64,000 bases of DNA from Halodesulfovibrio sp. Lineage in GTDB: Bacteria; Desulfobacterota; Desulfovibrionia; Desulfovibrionales; Desulfovibrionaceae. The number at the start of each line of letters is the position of its first letter. Position 1 is the stretch's first letter. Positions 1 through 8,176 of this stretch are shown piece after piece. The stretch lies in assembly GCF_015482765.1 (NCBI RefSeq), contig NZ_JADMLB010000012.1, forward strand, positions 1-64,000, in the 5' to 3' direction. The translations under genes and the position numbers were made by a program. The notes beneath the pieces were generated by a model. That model saw nothing but the letters and a program-made list of their open reading frames with translations, was not told the DNA's origin and searched no databases.

Positions 1-1233
1 CGCAATCCAACCTACACCGGAACCAGCAATAGCTGAACCGAATACGTAACCGAAGAAGCCTGTGAAGCCGGCAGCGGTACCAGCAGCTTTTTTAGGTACG
101 AGGTCAAGTGCGTGAAGGCCAATGATCATGATTGGGCCGTATACGAGGAAGCCGATAGCAACGAGTGCAACGTAGTCGATCCATTTTGGACCGCTGAGGT
201 TGAACCAGTAAACTACAACAAAGATAAGGGTCAGCGCCATGAAGAGCATGGTAGCCGGAGCACGTTTACCTTTGAAGATTTTATCAGACATCCAGCCACA
301 CACGATGGTGCCAGGAATAGCTGCATATTCGAAGAGTGACCATGCAATGGAAGATTCTTTAAAGGAGTAACCTTTAACTTCCTGCAAGTAGGTAGGAATC
401 CAGTCAACTACGCCGTAACGCACGAAGTAGCAGAATGCGTTCGCAATAGCGATTGCCCAGAGGTATTTGTTAGTAAGAATGTGTTCGAAGAAGATTTCTT
501 TGAAAGTAAAGGTCTCTTCGTGTTTCTTAGCGTCGTATCCTTCAGGGTAGTCGTTACGGTATTCTTCAACACTAGGAAGACCGCAGGACTGAGGAGTGTC
601 ACGCATAAGAAGGAAAACGAGCAGAGCGAGACCGGCAGCAATAAATGCGTTGAAGTAGAATTTAGCAGCCCAGTCGTTGAACATCATAACACCGAGGAAC
701 GCGAGGTTAGCAACTAATGCGCCGCCGATGTTGTGAGCTACGTTCCAGACAGCAACAGTCATGCCGCGCTCTTTAGTTGAGTACCAGTGAACCATGGTTT
801 TACCACATGGAGGCCAACCCATACCCTGAACCCAGCCGTTCAGTGTCATGAGTACTACCATGAGGGTTACACTTTCAAATACCCATTTGTTCAAGCCGGT
901 AAAGGCAAGAATGGCACAGGAAAGAAGGAGGCCACATGGAAGGAAGTACTTAGGGTTACTTCTGTCAGAGATAGAACCCATAATAAATTTAGATACACCG
1001 TACGCAATAGACAAACCAGTCATTGCAGTACCAAGCATAGCTTTTGAGTATTCCGGGTATTCTTTAAGAATATCAGGGATAGCAAGTGCAAAGTTTTTGC
1101 GTACAAGGTAGTACGCAGCGTAACCGATGAAAATACCAAGAAACACCTTCATTTTGTTTCTTTTGTATTCAGCATCAACTCGCTCTTCAGGCACGCGTGC
1201 AATGTGCGGTGCCGGCTTGAAAATACCAATCAT
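1..1233 (-). CDS. glpT: GlpT glycerol-3-phosphate:phosphate antiporter (partial, C-terminus off window)
   Basis: This gene runs off the left edge, and about 411 codons are present against about 452 in E. coli GlpT. Reverse-strand translation from the ATG at 1231-1233 gives MIGIFKPAPH, then a transmembrane segment with YYLVRKNFAL, in which Arg45 matches the phosphate-binding Arg45 of E. coli GlpT. Further in are GMGWPPCGKTMVHW, DTPQSCGLPSVEEY, FVRYGVVDW (equivalent of the second binding Arg269) and PKKAAGTAAGFTGFFGY. These are GlpT signature segments rather than those of the hexose-phosphate relatives UhpT or UhpC. The product is an inner-membrane major facilitator protein of 12 helices exchanging glycerol-3-phosphate for phosphate. 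A GGAGAGAGAGG stretch just before the ATG is a good ribosome-binding site. No glp partner gene is visible in this window. Confidence 0.93.
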   Translation of the reverse strand, partial: MIGIFKPAPHIARVPEERVDAEYKRNKMKVFLGIFIGYAAYYLVRKNFALAIPDILKEYPEYSKAMLGTAMTGLSIAYGVSKFIMGSISDRSNPKYFLPCGLLLSCAILAFTGLNKWVFESVTLMVVLMTLNGWVQGMGWPPCGKTMVHWYSTKERGMTVAVWNVAHNIGGALVANLAFLGVMMFNDWAAKFYFNAFIAAGLALLVFLLMRDTPQSCGLPSVEEYRNDYPEGYDAKKHEETFTFKEIFFEHILTNKYLWAIAIANAFCYFVRYGVVDWIPTYLQEVKGYSFKESSIAWSLFEYAAIPGTIVCGWMSDKIFKGKRAPATMLFMALTLIFVVVYWFNLSGPKWIDYVALVAIGFLVYGPIMIIGLHALDLVPKKAAGTAAGFTGFFGYVFGSAIAGSGVGWIA

Positions 1234-2058
1234 CCTCTCTCTCCAAATAGGTTAAAGGTATAGAGCAGCAATTAATGAATAAAGTTGGCAACTAAAAGTT
1301 TACATTTGACTTTTTGTGTCAATGCAGAAGGTGGAGCTACTAGAAAAAAACCGATGTTGCAACGCTTTTGTCAACACTTTGTCACATTGCCGTAATATTA
1401 TTTTTTTTACAAAAAATGTGTAACCGTATACATCGGGTCTAGTGTTCAAGAAAGTTAAATAAAAAAAAGGGATAATTTGTAGTAGTAAATGTTGTAGTAA
1501 TGTATTGATGTAGTGAAAACGGTTTCTTTTGTAGTAAAAGAGTGTGTATAGCGGTCAGTTCTGCGTGGTGTTTATATAATTTCTTTATTTCTACATCAAA
1601 AAAACTGTAGCAATGGATAAAATTGGTGGTTATCAGCCTGAGAGGCGGAGTGAGTATTAGCTTTCATTTAGTGTAATGAGCGCGACTATAGTTTTTTATT
1701 GTTGCTATCGTGTTTATCAATGGGGTGGTGTGTCTATAAGTGTCTCAATATGTCTTACGATACATATTTGTAGATTTTTTTATGTCTCGAAGAATTTTTT
1801 TTGAAAATTTAGAAGGCACAGACAGGAAAAATTGACAAAAAACGGTAAGAGCCAAGAAATCAGGATTGGCTCTTACCGTTTTTATTTTTGGTTACCCCCG
1901 CTGTATTGATAAGCGTATTTTTAAAGACGGGGTAAAAGGGCAGGTTGGAGTATCTATCAGGTTTTATAATGAATTTTTCATAACAGGATTGTTTTTATCA
2001 ATTTGTTTATCCCTTTAGGCGTGTGTATACGTAATTATTTCAATTTTAGGAGGTTACG
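1234..2058. other. 825-bp divergent intergenic region, no convincing ORF
   Basis: The region is AT-rich and separates glpT from the reductase/activase pair. It should hold the promoters of both. I see TTGACA boxes on the minus strand at 1369-1374 and 1317-1322, but neither has a good -10 partner. The clearest element is an isolated terminator at 1837-1888 with no gene ending before it. No coding potential is evident. Confidence 0.5.
1837..1888. terminator. strong, probably bidirectional rho-independent terminator
   Basis: Inverted repeat AACGGTAAGAGCCAA / TTGGCTCTTACCGTT with a short loop. It is preceded by an A-run and followed by a T-run, so it can act on either strand. No ORF ends just before it on the plus strand, so it may close a small RNA or act as an attenuator about 170 nt upstream of the gene at 2059. 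Confidence 0.8.
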
Positions 2059-3336
2059 ATGAGCGACGCTGCACATACCGAGATGTGGGAAAAGTTAAAT
2101 CTTGATATTTCTGCACATGATGGATTGTTGGAAGTTTTAGGAAAATTCTACGGGGATATTTATCTTTCACAGGAAAATAGACTGAAAGGAATGGAGTACC
2201 TCGACTTTGTTTTGTCAGAGGTACATGGCTTGCGAATTAAAGAACTTCAGGACGCAAAAGCCACCGGTAAAAAAATTATCGGTACATTCTGTGTTTTTGT
2301 ACCGGAAGAGTTAACATTGGCTGCAAATGCAGTGCATGTAGGATTATGTTCCGGTGCAGATGCCGGCACTGACGAGGCAGAGAAGTTAGTACCTCGAAAC
2401 ACATGCGCACTGATTAAATCATTCATTGGGTTTAAACTTGCCCGTCTGTGTCCGTTTACAGAATCTTGTGATTTGGTTGTTGGTGAAACAACCTGTGATG
2501 GAAAGAAAAAGGCATACGAAGCGTTCGGTAAGCTTGTTCCAATGCATGTTATGGAAGTTCCGCAGACTAAAACTGATGATGCGAAACAACTTTTTAAATC
2601 AGAAGTGCTTCGATACAAGGCTGCTTTGGAAGAACTGACAGGTGTTGAAATTACTGTTGAGAATTTGCGCAAGTCCATTGCTATCGTAAACGAAAAGCGA
2701 AAGGCATTGCAGAGATTGTCTCGTTTACGTGCAGCTGATCCGGCTCCTATTTCTGGCCGTGATGCTTTGCTTATTAATCAGGTCTCATTTTATGACGATC
2801 CGGTGCGTTTTACCCAGTCAATTAATACGCTCTGTGATCAGATTGAAGAACGTATTGCACAAGGGGAAGGTGTGGTTCCTTCCGGCACTAAACGTCTGCT
2901 CCTTTCCGGTTGCCCGATGGCAGTACCAAACTGGAAATTGCCGTATGTTATGGAAAGTTCAAATGCTGTGATCGTTGGTGAAGAGTCGTGCATCGGCTCC
3001 AGAAATATCCGTGATCTCGTGGATGAATCTGGTGACTGTATGGACGAGATGCTTGATGCTCTTGTTGACCGTTATATGAAGATTGACTGTGCGTGTTTTA
3101 CTCCGAACGACGAACGTATGGTCAACGTAGAGAATATGGTTTCTGAGTTGAAAGCAGACGGTGTTGTCCATTACGCTTTGTCTTTTTGTCAGCCATATGC
3201 TCATGAAGCTATTAAGTTGCAGAATGTGCTTTCTGAAAAAGGCATCCCTATGTTGAGTGTAGAAACTGGCTACAGCATGGAAGATGTTGAGCAGTTGAAA
3301 ACACGTGTGGAAGCTTTTGTAGAGATGTTGGATTAA
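2059..3336 (+). CDS. double-cubane-cluster-type anaerobic reductase (2-hydroxyacyl-CoA dehydratase D family)
   Basis: The 425-residue protein belongs to the HgdB/FldC/HadB superfamily of iron-sulfur proteins that receive low-potential electrons from an ATP-driven activase. Cysteines that could ligate clusters occur around residues 78, 97, 116, 131, 137 and 146, and again in SGCPMAVP and EESCIGSRN. True 2-hydroxyacyl-CoA dehydratases are alpha/beta heterodimers encoded by two adjacent genes. Here there is one dehydratase-like gene followed after 2 nt by the activase. That is the arrangement of double-cubane-cluster proteins (DCCP plus DCCP reductase), known to reduce small substrates such as acetylene in vitro; their physiological substrate is unknown. 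The start has an AGGAGG site seven bases upstream. A single-gene dehydratase is the alternative. No CoA-transferase or acyl-CoA dehydrogenase is adjacent, which argues against an amino-acid fermentation operon. Confidence 0.85.
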   Translation: MSDAAHTEMWEKLNLDISAHDGLLEVLGKFYGDIYLSQENRLKGMEYLDFVLSEVHGLRIKELQDAKATGKKIIGTFCVFVPEELTLAANAVHVGLCSGADAGTDEAEKLVPRNTCALIKSFIGFKLARLCPFTESCDLVVGETTCDGKKKAYEAFGKLVPMHVMEVPQTKTDDAKQLFKSEVLRYKAALEELTGVEITVENLRKSIAIVNEKRKALQRLSRLRAADPAPISGRDALLINQVSFYDDPVRFTQSINTLCDQIEERIAQGEGVVPSGTKRLLLSGCPMAVPNWKLPYVMESSNAVIVGEESCIGSRNIRDLVDESGDCMDEMLDALVDRYMKIDCACFTPNDERMVNVENMVSELKADGVVHYALSFCQPYAHEAIKLQNVLSEKGIPMLSVETGYSMEDVEQLKTRVEAFVEMLD

Positions 3337-3338
3337 CT

Positions 3339-4103
3339 ATGTTTGCCGGCATTGATATAGGTTCCCGCTCGACAGAGCTTGTGTTGCAGAAAGAGGGAAC
3401 CGTTATTCACAGGGCGCAGTTGCCGACCACGTTTTCTCCTCTTGAGCAGTGTCGCAAGTTGCTTGAAGGATATTCGCCAGAGTGTCTTGTTGCCACAGGG
3501 TACGGACGGGAACTGGTGAAAACGCTTGGGTTACCGTATCGAGTTGAAGCCATAACCGAGATTAAAGCGCACGCACTTGGTGCGCATGCGTTGTTTCCGG
3601 ATGCTCGTACTGTTCTCGACATAGGAGGACAAGACACCAAGGCAATTTCATTGAACCCCAAAGGCGGTGTCCTTCGTTTTGAAATGAACGACCGTTGCGC
3701 CGCGGGAACAGGGAAGTTTTTGGAATACACTGCAAACGTATTTCAAATTAGCATTGAAGAGTTTGGTGCATATGCGTTGAAGGGGAGTAATCCTCCAGTT
3801 ATTAACAGCATGTGTACGGTTTTTGCGGAAACTGAAGCAACTTCTTTGATGGCTCAGGGAGCGTTACCGGAAGATATCGCGTTAGCACTTCACACTTCAG
3901 TTGTTCGCCGAACAAGCACTATGCTGAAAAGAGTTGGGCTGGCATTTCCTCTTGTGTTTTCAGGCGGTGTTGCAAACAATGCCTGTATCCGTAAATTATT
4001 GCAGGAAGACTGCGGTGAACAGGGAATACTGTGCGTTGCGGAGGAGCCTGATATGTGCGGTGCCTATGGAGCCAGCTTGTGGGCGGAGCGATGTTGCTCG
4101 TAG
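3339..4103 (+). CDS. ASKHA-fold activase (acyl-CoA dehydratase activase / DCCP reductase)
   Basis: The protein has 254 residues and is the ATP-dependent electron-injecting partner of the preceding reductase. It opens with the ASKHA phosphate-binding strand FAGIDIGSRST and carries DIGGQDTK near residue 95. Single cysteines sit in RCAAGTGKF (Cys120) and SMCTVFAETE (Cys159). In HgdC-type activases these two cysteines from each monomer hold one [4Fe-4S] cluster at the dimer interface, and ATP hydrolysis lowers its potential. The length is typical of the family. The gene starts 2 nt after the stop codon upstream and has no strong ribosome-binding site of its own, which suggests translational coupling. 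A terminator follows at 4136. Confidence 0.9.
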   Translation: MFAGIDIGSRSTELVLQKEGTVIHRAQLPTTFSPLEQCRKLLEGYSPECLVATGYGRELVKTLGLPYRVEAITEIKAHALGAHALFPDARTVLDIGGQDTKAISLNPKGGVLRFEMNDRCAAGTGKFLEYTANVFQISIEEFGAYALKGSNPPVINSMCTVFAETEATSLMAQGALPEDIALALHTSVVRRTSTMLKRVGLAFPLVFSGGVANNACIRKLLQEDCGEQGILCVAEEPDMCGAYGASLWAERCCS

Positions 4104-4135
4104 ATATTGTTTTCGTCATAAAATAGAAACGATAG

Positions 4136-4168
4136 AAAGCCTTGTGGTATATTCACAGGGCTTTTTTT
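4136..4168 (+). terminator. rho-independent terminator of the reductase/activase operon
   Basis: Stem AAGCCTTGTG / CACAGGGCTT (one G-U pair) with a 7-nt loop, followed by a run of T. It lies between the convergent activase and yqeC genes. The T-run favours the plus strand. Confidence 0.8.
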
Positions 4169-4191
4169 ATGGATGGGTATCTTGGGACGTA

Positions 4192-4947
4192 TCATATTGG
4201 ATTGATATGGTTTGCAAGAACAGAACAAGAATACCATGAGGGAGCGCCATTAGCGTTTCGTAATTGTGAGCGCAAGTCGTTAATTATGTGCTTTGCGCCA
4301 GTGAGGTCGGCTTTATTGAGGAATACATAGCGGGAGGCGGTGGAAGGGCAGAATTGAAATAAGCCATTGGGATGGTCTGCAAGCGCGATCAGATGTTCGG
4401 GGAGGATTTGCGTCTCAGGCATGCATTCCGTGCACTTTGAAAACAGGACAGAGCGATGAACATTTTCTTCTGTGAGTGGGGAAAATACGGCATCAAGCCC
4501 CATTACTCCTATACAGATATTTGTTTCGGCAGGAATAACGGGTTCCCGTGTGTTTGGAGCTTTGAGGGGCTTGCGTGCAGCACCGTCTGCTTCGACAAGT
4601 ATACAGTCAGCAATGCCGGCCTGACATAGCTTCGAGATGGTTTGTTTAGAAAGTCCGATCAATTTTTTGCAATCTGGATTGAATGATTCCGCGACTGTTA
4701 CAAGGGGGTATGAAGTCAGTGCGTTGTTTATCTCAGTAAAGAAGTCCGGTGAATGTTTTTGCAGAACAGTTGTTCCGTTTTTGGGAGGAAACATCTTAGT
4801 AGTTGTTGTGACTATTATACGTTTACCTGCTTTGGAAAAATGTTGAGCAAGCCAATACATGATGGATGTTTTTCCACCTGCACCGATGAGTGTAATCATG
4901 GTCGGGGGAACAGGAAAAATATTGTTGAGAGAAGAGCTATCCTGCAC
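4192..4947 (-). CDS. yqeC: YqeC, selenium-dependent molybdenum hydroxylase accessory protein
   Basis: The 251-residue protein has an N-terminal nucleotide-binding loop LIGAGGKTSIMYWLA (about residues 18-32), followed by TTTTKMFPP and later VEADGAARKPLKAP. These match the YqeC family, a putative selenium-cofactor biosynthesis protein. Comparative genomics links YqeC and YqeB with selD and with molybdenum hydroxylases carrying a labile selenium atom (not selenocysteine). The biochemical step is not established. It is the last gene of a tight minus-strand operon, 3 nt after yqeB, opposite a complete xanthine-dehydrogenase-type enzyme. No selD is visible in the window. Confidence 0.88.
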   Translation of the reverse strand: MQDSSSLNNIFPVPPTMITLIGAGGKTSIMYWLAQHFSKAGKRIIVTTTTKMFPPKNGTTVLQKHSPDFFTEINNALTSYPLVTVAESFNPDCKKLIGLSKQTISKLCQAGIADCILVEADGAARKPLKAPNTREPVIPAETNICIGVMGLDAVFSPLTEENVHRSVLFSKCTECMPETQILPEHLIALADHPNGLFQFCPSTASRYVFLNKADLTGAKHIINDLRSQLRNANGAPSWYSCSVLANHINPI

Positions 4948-4950
4948 TGC

Positions 4951-5757
4951 TTACTCCGCAGTCAGTAGACGGGCGCATAGTATTTCAAGCACAGCACCAC
5001 CTACGGCGAGTGCTTTGTCTGACACTTCATCACAATACGAAGGAATATTGCGAGGGTCGATGTCGGCTATTTTGGTTCCCTTTTTTACACTCGTGTTATT
5101 GGGAAGAAGACCGCGTAAGACTCCTGAAATAGAAGCTCGCACAGGGGTATCGTTGATATACCCGACAAGGTCGCTTTTAAGAATATGATTACCGATATGA
5201 TTGGTCGTTGTGAAAGTGCCAGCCTCTGTCGCCCAGTGAACCCGTTCTTTTGTGAACCCGTTTACAGAGCCCGGGATGCCTGTATTGGGGATGGCAGAAC
5301 CTTCGGTAATGGTTCTTCCCAGATAGTGTCCCCGTTTTGTTTCAACTACGGCATGAACATCTTTTCCCGCGGTAAAACCGGGACCAAGTCCAATGACGGT
5401 TGGAGCCATATCCATATGGGTTCCAATATTTTTTTTGGCGATGATCGCGTCAATTACTACATCTGGCTGTAGTGCCTCAATCATGCTTCCGGCAGGGTCG
5501 CAAAACAGGGGAATTCCACCTGTGTTCCAGATGGGATTTATTTGCTTTTGAGTTGTACAGCTGGTGGCTGTCACTTCCTCAACGGATGCCGTGCGGTTAT
5601 ACACTGCTTCTGAAAAAACGACTGTACGTCGAACAGCAAGGGGCTCTGCTGTTTCCAGCATAATAATATTACGTAGACCGGCACGGTAAAGGCGTATTGC
5701 AACACCGGTTGCCAGATCGCCGGCTCCTCGTATCAATATGGTAGGGGATTTTGTCAT
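4951..5757 (-). CDS. yqeB: YqeB, selenium-dependent molybdenum hydroxylase system protein (EF2563 family)
   Basis: The 268-residue protein has an N-terminal Rossmann-like segment ILIRGAGDLATGVAIRLYRAGL (about residues 7-28) and VIDAIIAKKNIGTHMDMAPTVIGLGPGF around residue 100. Both are characteristic of the EF2563/YqeB family found only beside selenium-dependent molybdenum hydroxylases. The C-terminal half, with VKKGTKIADIDPR, looks like a lipoyl/biotin-type beta hammerhead. The role is probably maturation or insertion of the selenium-modified molybdenum cofactor, but the reaction is unknown. It is flanked by mocA (12 nt upstream) and yqeC (3 nt downstream). Confidence 0.88.
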   Translation of the reverse strand: MTKSPTILIRGAGDLATGVAIRLYRAGLRNIIMLETAEPLAVRRTVVFSEAVYNRTASVEEVTATSCTTQKQINPIWNTGGIPLFCDPAGSMIEALQPDVVIDAIIAKKNIGTHMDMAPTVIGLGPGFTAGKDVHAVVETKRGHYLGRTITEGSAIPNTGIPGSVNGFTKERVHWATEAGTFTTTNHIGNHILKSDLVGYINDTPVRASISGVLRGLLPNNTSVKKGTKIADIDPRNIPSYCDEVSDKALAVGGAVLEILCARLLTAE

Positions 5758-5769
5758 ATGTTGCTCATT

Positions 5770-6384
5770 CTATTCGTAGTTATTCAGAAGCATTGCATAC
5801 TGCTGAGGAGTATCAATATCAAAAAAAGGGCCGACATCATCTAGTTCAACCATACGTTTAGGCGTGTCTGACAGGGTAAGAAGTGGTCGTGCTCCAGTAT
5901 CTCCACTCAGATTCAGTATTTTTGTGAAGTAGCTTGATGGAATAGTTACCGGATTCCCCCGTATTGCTTGGTGGCGAGGAATGATCCAATGGTCTGGGGA
6001 GTTAGAAAAAACTGTTAGCAGGTGATTGATTGTTGCGGTTCTGATGAGAGGGAGGTCTCCTAACAGCACCATGACTCCCTGCATTTGCGGCGGGATATTC
6101 TGTAATCCTGTTTTCAGAGATTCTGCCTGCCCATCTTTCCTGTTGATGCTGTAAGCGACAGTGCAACCCGTAAGCGACAGATGTTCTTCAAGTCTTGAAT
6201 GTTCAGGAAGAACAACGGTGACAGATGATAAGTGTGAATTGCGGGCAGCATTCACAACATGCTGTACCAGCGGTAAGCCTTTGAATGGTAATAGAAGTTT
6301 GTCGTTTCCCATTCGTGACGCTGTTCCGGCAGCTAAGATGATTCCTGCTGTAGTAGCGGTGGACAGTCCGTTGGATTTTGTCAT
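5770..6384 (-). CDS. mocA: MocA-family molybdenum cofactor cytidylyltransferase
   Basis: The 204-residue protein of the MobA-like nucleotidyltransferase fold has the signature GIILAAGTASRMGNDKLLLPFKG (about residues 15-37) and VMVLLGDLPLIRTATI with the metal-binding Asp. MocA converts molybdopterin cofactor to the MCD (CMP) form used by xanthine-dehydrogenase-family enzymes, matching the hydroxylase divergently encoded at 6794-10508. It is the first gene of the mocA-yqeB-yqeC operon. The start ATG lacks an obvious Shine-Dalgarno sequence, so the transcript may be leaderless or the start slightly wrong. A palindrome lies 32-59 nt upstream. Confidence 0.88.
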   Translation of the reverse strand: MTKSNGLSTATTAGIILAAGTASRMGNDKLLLPFKGLPLVQHVVNAARNSHLSSVTVVLPEHSRLEEHLSLTGCTVAYSINRKDGQAESLKTGLQNIPPQMQGVMVLLGDLPLIRTATINHLLTVFSNSPDHWIIPRHQAIRGNPVTIPSSYFTKILNLSGDTGARPLLTLSDTPKRMVELDDVGPFFDIDTPQQYAMLLNNYE

Positions 6385-6415
6385 GGCATGTGCGTTGTTT
6401 TGGCTTAGATTTATG

Positions 6416-6443
6416 AAACAGTATGTATTATGATGTACTGTTT
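6416..6443. promoter_or_regulatory. palindrome, candidate operator upstream of mocA
   Basis: AAACAGTA and TACTGTTT form a perfect 8-bp inverted repeat separated by 12 nt, centred about 45 nt before the mocA start codon. Position and symmetry suggest a dimeric repressor or activator site. It does not resemble the ModE consensus. Confidence 0.4.
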
Positions 6444-6561
6444 ATCAGTTTGAAATCAATGGGTTTAGTGAATCCTTTTTTATAAGGCCAATTCATCATA
6501 AAAAAACGAGGGTTGGCATGAAATTTTATTTTTATAATAAAAAGCAGGGTGAATTTTTTTC

Positions 6562-6595
6562 AAAAGGTGTGACAACTGATCACACCTTTTTTCTT
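6562..6595 (+). terminator. hairpin with T-run in the leader of the hydroxylase operon
   Basis: AAAAGGTGTGA / TCACACCTTTT with a 7-nt loop, running into TTTTTTC. It has the form of an intrinsic terminator, but no gene ends before it on the plus strand. Confidence 0.65.
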
Positions 6596-6793
6596 TGTAA
6601 AAGCAGATTGTTATCGACAATTTGTTCGTATTTTATTGTTAAGGGGTTATAATCAAAAAACTATACAGAGTAATTATAACAGCCTTATATTTAAATATAT
6701 ATGTATGGGTGTTTTATCTTTTTTAATCGTAACAGCAGCCCTAAGGAGAATACTTTTTACCGCTGCTCGTGTTTACCTTTTTGGAGGCACAAT

Positions 6794-7663
6794 ATGGTTC
6801 AGGATTATGTTTTCCCGGGAACAGTTGAACAGGCTGTTGCTATGCTTGCGGAGTCTAAAGGTCGCGCCAGAGTTATTGCAGGGGGCACAGACCTTGTTTT
6901 GGACATGCGTGATGGAAAGATTACAGCAGATAAGCTAGTAGACCTTCGTGCAATTGACGGTATGCAGCGCATAGTTGAGCACGATGATTCTATTTCTATC
7001 GGGGCAAGCGTCACCCATTCACAGATTGTTCGATCTACGTTGCTTCGGCACCATGCTCCGGGGTTAGTAGATGCATGCCGTAAGGTCGGCTCCTTGCAGA
7101 TTCGCAATGTAGCAACTGTTGTGGGGAATGTTGTAAACGGTAATCCGGCTGCGGATGCTGCTGTAGCTCTTGCCTGCCTTGATGCTACTGCAACCGTCGT
7201 TGATGAGCAGGGGACAAGGACAATTCCATTCAACGAGTTGTATGCAGGAATATGTATTTCATGCATCAACAGTTCGTGTCAGATCGTTACACAAATTTCG
7301 TTTCCTAAGAAGAAAGCTGGTGAAGGCTCTTCATATATTCGTATGGAGCAGCGCAAAGCTTTGTCACTCCCGATGCTCAATGTTTCATCGAAAGTGCGTG
7401 TTATTAACAGCCAGTTTCAGGATGTGCAGCTGTTGATGGCACCTGTGGGTGCAGGCCCTCAGCATGCTGTGACAGCAGAAGATTTTTTGATGGGTAAAGA
7501 TATTACAGACGAGAATATTCGTCAGGCGGGTGTGCTGGCCAGAGAACAGGCTACGTTTAGAAGCAGTGCCGTCCGTGGTTCCAAAGAATATCGCATAGGA
7601 GTACTTCCTGTATGCGTGGAACGGGCATTACGAGCGGCAATTGCGGATGCGCAGGAAGGGTAA
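6794..7663 (+). CDS. molybdenum hydroxylase FAD-binding subunit (CoxM/XdhB type)
   Basis: The 289-residue medium subunit of a xanthine-dehydrogenase-family enzyme binds FAD and passes electrons from the iron-sulfur clusters to an acceptor. The FAD pyrophosphate motif ARVIAGGTDLVLDMR lies at about residues 24-38, and IRNVATVVGNVVNGNPAADA follows near residue 105. I chose the ATG at 6794 because GGAGG sits seven bases upstream and because the family starts at VQDYVFPGT; an upstream in-frame extension to 6701 has no homologous look. The small and large subunit genes follow in order. The opposite-strand maturation genes suggest the enzyme carries a selenium-activated molybdenum centre. The substrate (purine or other N-heterocycle) cannot be told from sequence. 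Confidence 0.9.
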   Translation: MVQDYVFPGTVEQAVAMLAESKGRARVIAGGTDLVLDMRDGKITADKLVDLRAIDGMQRIVEHDDSISIGASVTHSQIVRSTLLRHHAPGLVDACRKVGSLQIRNVATVVGNVVNGNPAADAAVALACLDATATVVDEQGTRTIPFNELYAGICISCINSSCQIVTQISFPKKKAGEGSSYIRMEQRKALSLPMLNVSSKVRVINSQFQDVQLLMAPVGAGPQHAVTAEDFLMGKDITDENIRQAGVLAREQATFRSSAVRGSKEYRIGVLPVCVERALRAAIADAQEG

Positions 7664-7675
7664 AAGGGAGGTTTC

Positions 7676-8176
7676 ATGAATACTAAACTTATTTCGTTTG
7701 TGTTGAATGGCGAGCCGGTGTCTGTCCGAGTAGACCCTTTTGAGCTGTTCGTCGATGTGCTGCGTGAAAAGCTGCAACTGACCGGAACGAAAAAAGGATG
7801 CGGTGAAGGTGGCTGCGGCTCCTGTACCGTGCTTATAAACGGAGAAGCAGTAAATTCATGCCTCTTGCCTGCCATGCGTGTTGAAGGAACGTCTATTCAA
7901 ACTATCGAAGGCGTAGAGGACAATGGTGAGCTTCATCCGCTTCAAACAAGCTTTATTGAAAAGGGTGCGGTTCAGTGCGGTTTTTGTACTCCCGGTATGA
8001 TTATGTCGGCAAAGGCATTGCTGGATAAAAACAAATCCCCGTCTAAAGAAGAAATTTTGGAGGCGGTCTCCGGTAATATCTGTCGTTGTACCGGCTATGT
8101 AAAGATTGAAGAGGCAATTGAAGACGCAGCAAAAACGCTTCGAAAAGCGGCGGTAAAAGGAGAAAGTCATGGCTAA
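7676..8176 (+). CDS. molybdenum hydroxylase [2Fe-2S] subunit (CoxS/XdhC type)
   Basis: The 166-residue small subunit carries two [2Fe-2S] clusters. The plant-ferredoxin-type cluster is in GCGEGGCGSCTVLINGE with a fourth cysteine in NSCLLPA. The second, helical-domain cluster uses QCGFCTPGM and CRCTGY. All eight ligands are present. Its role is electron transfer from the molybdenum site in the large subunit to FAD in the medium subunit. AGGGAGG precedes the start. The end overlaps the start of the large subunit gene by 8 nt, so the two are probably translated together. Confidence 0.95.
   Translation: MNTKLISFVLNGEPVSVRVDPFELFVDVLREKLQLTGTKKGCGEGGCGSCTVLINGEAVNSCLLPAMRVEGTSIQTIEGVEDNGELHPLQTSFIEKGAVQCGFCTPGMIMSAKALLDKNKSPSKEEILEAVSGNICRCTGYVKIEEAIEDAAKTLRKAAVKGESHG

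Larger units (their letters stand above)
6385..6793. other. divergent regulatory region between mocA and the molybdenum hydroxylase operon
   Basis: This 409-bp gap contains an 8-bp perfect palindrome near mocA (6416-6443) and a hairpin with a T-run (6562-6595) on the hydroxylase side. No ORF is supported. The hairpin lies about 200 nt before the first hydroxylase gene, so it is either a leader attenuator or the end of a small transcript. Confidence 0.5.

Noticed and set aside
112-1111. Several plus-strand ORFs of 75-90 codons
   Set aside because: They are shadows of the glpT gene on the minus strand, whose reverse translation gives an unbroken GlpT protein.
6510-6530. Sigma-54-like TTGGCATG upstream of the hydroxylase operon
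   Set aside because: No GC at the required N10 spacing, so the -12 element is missing.
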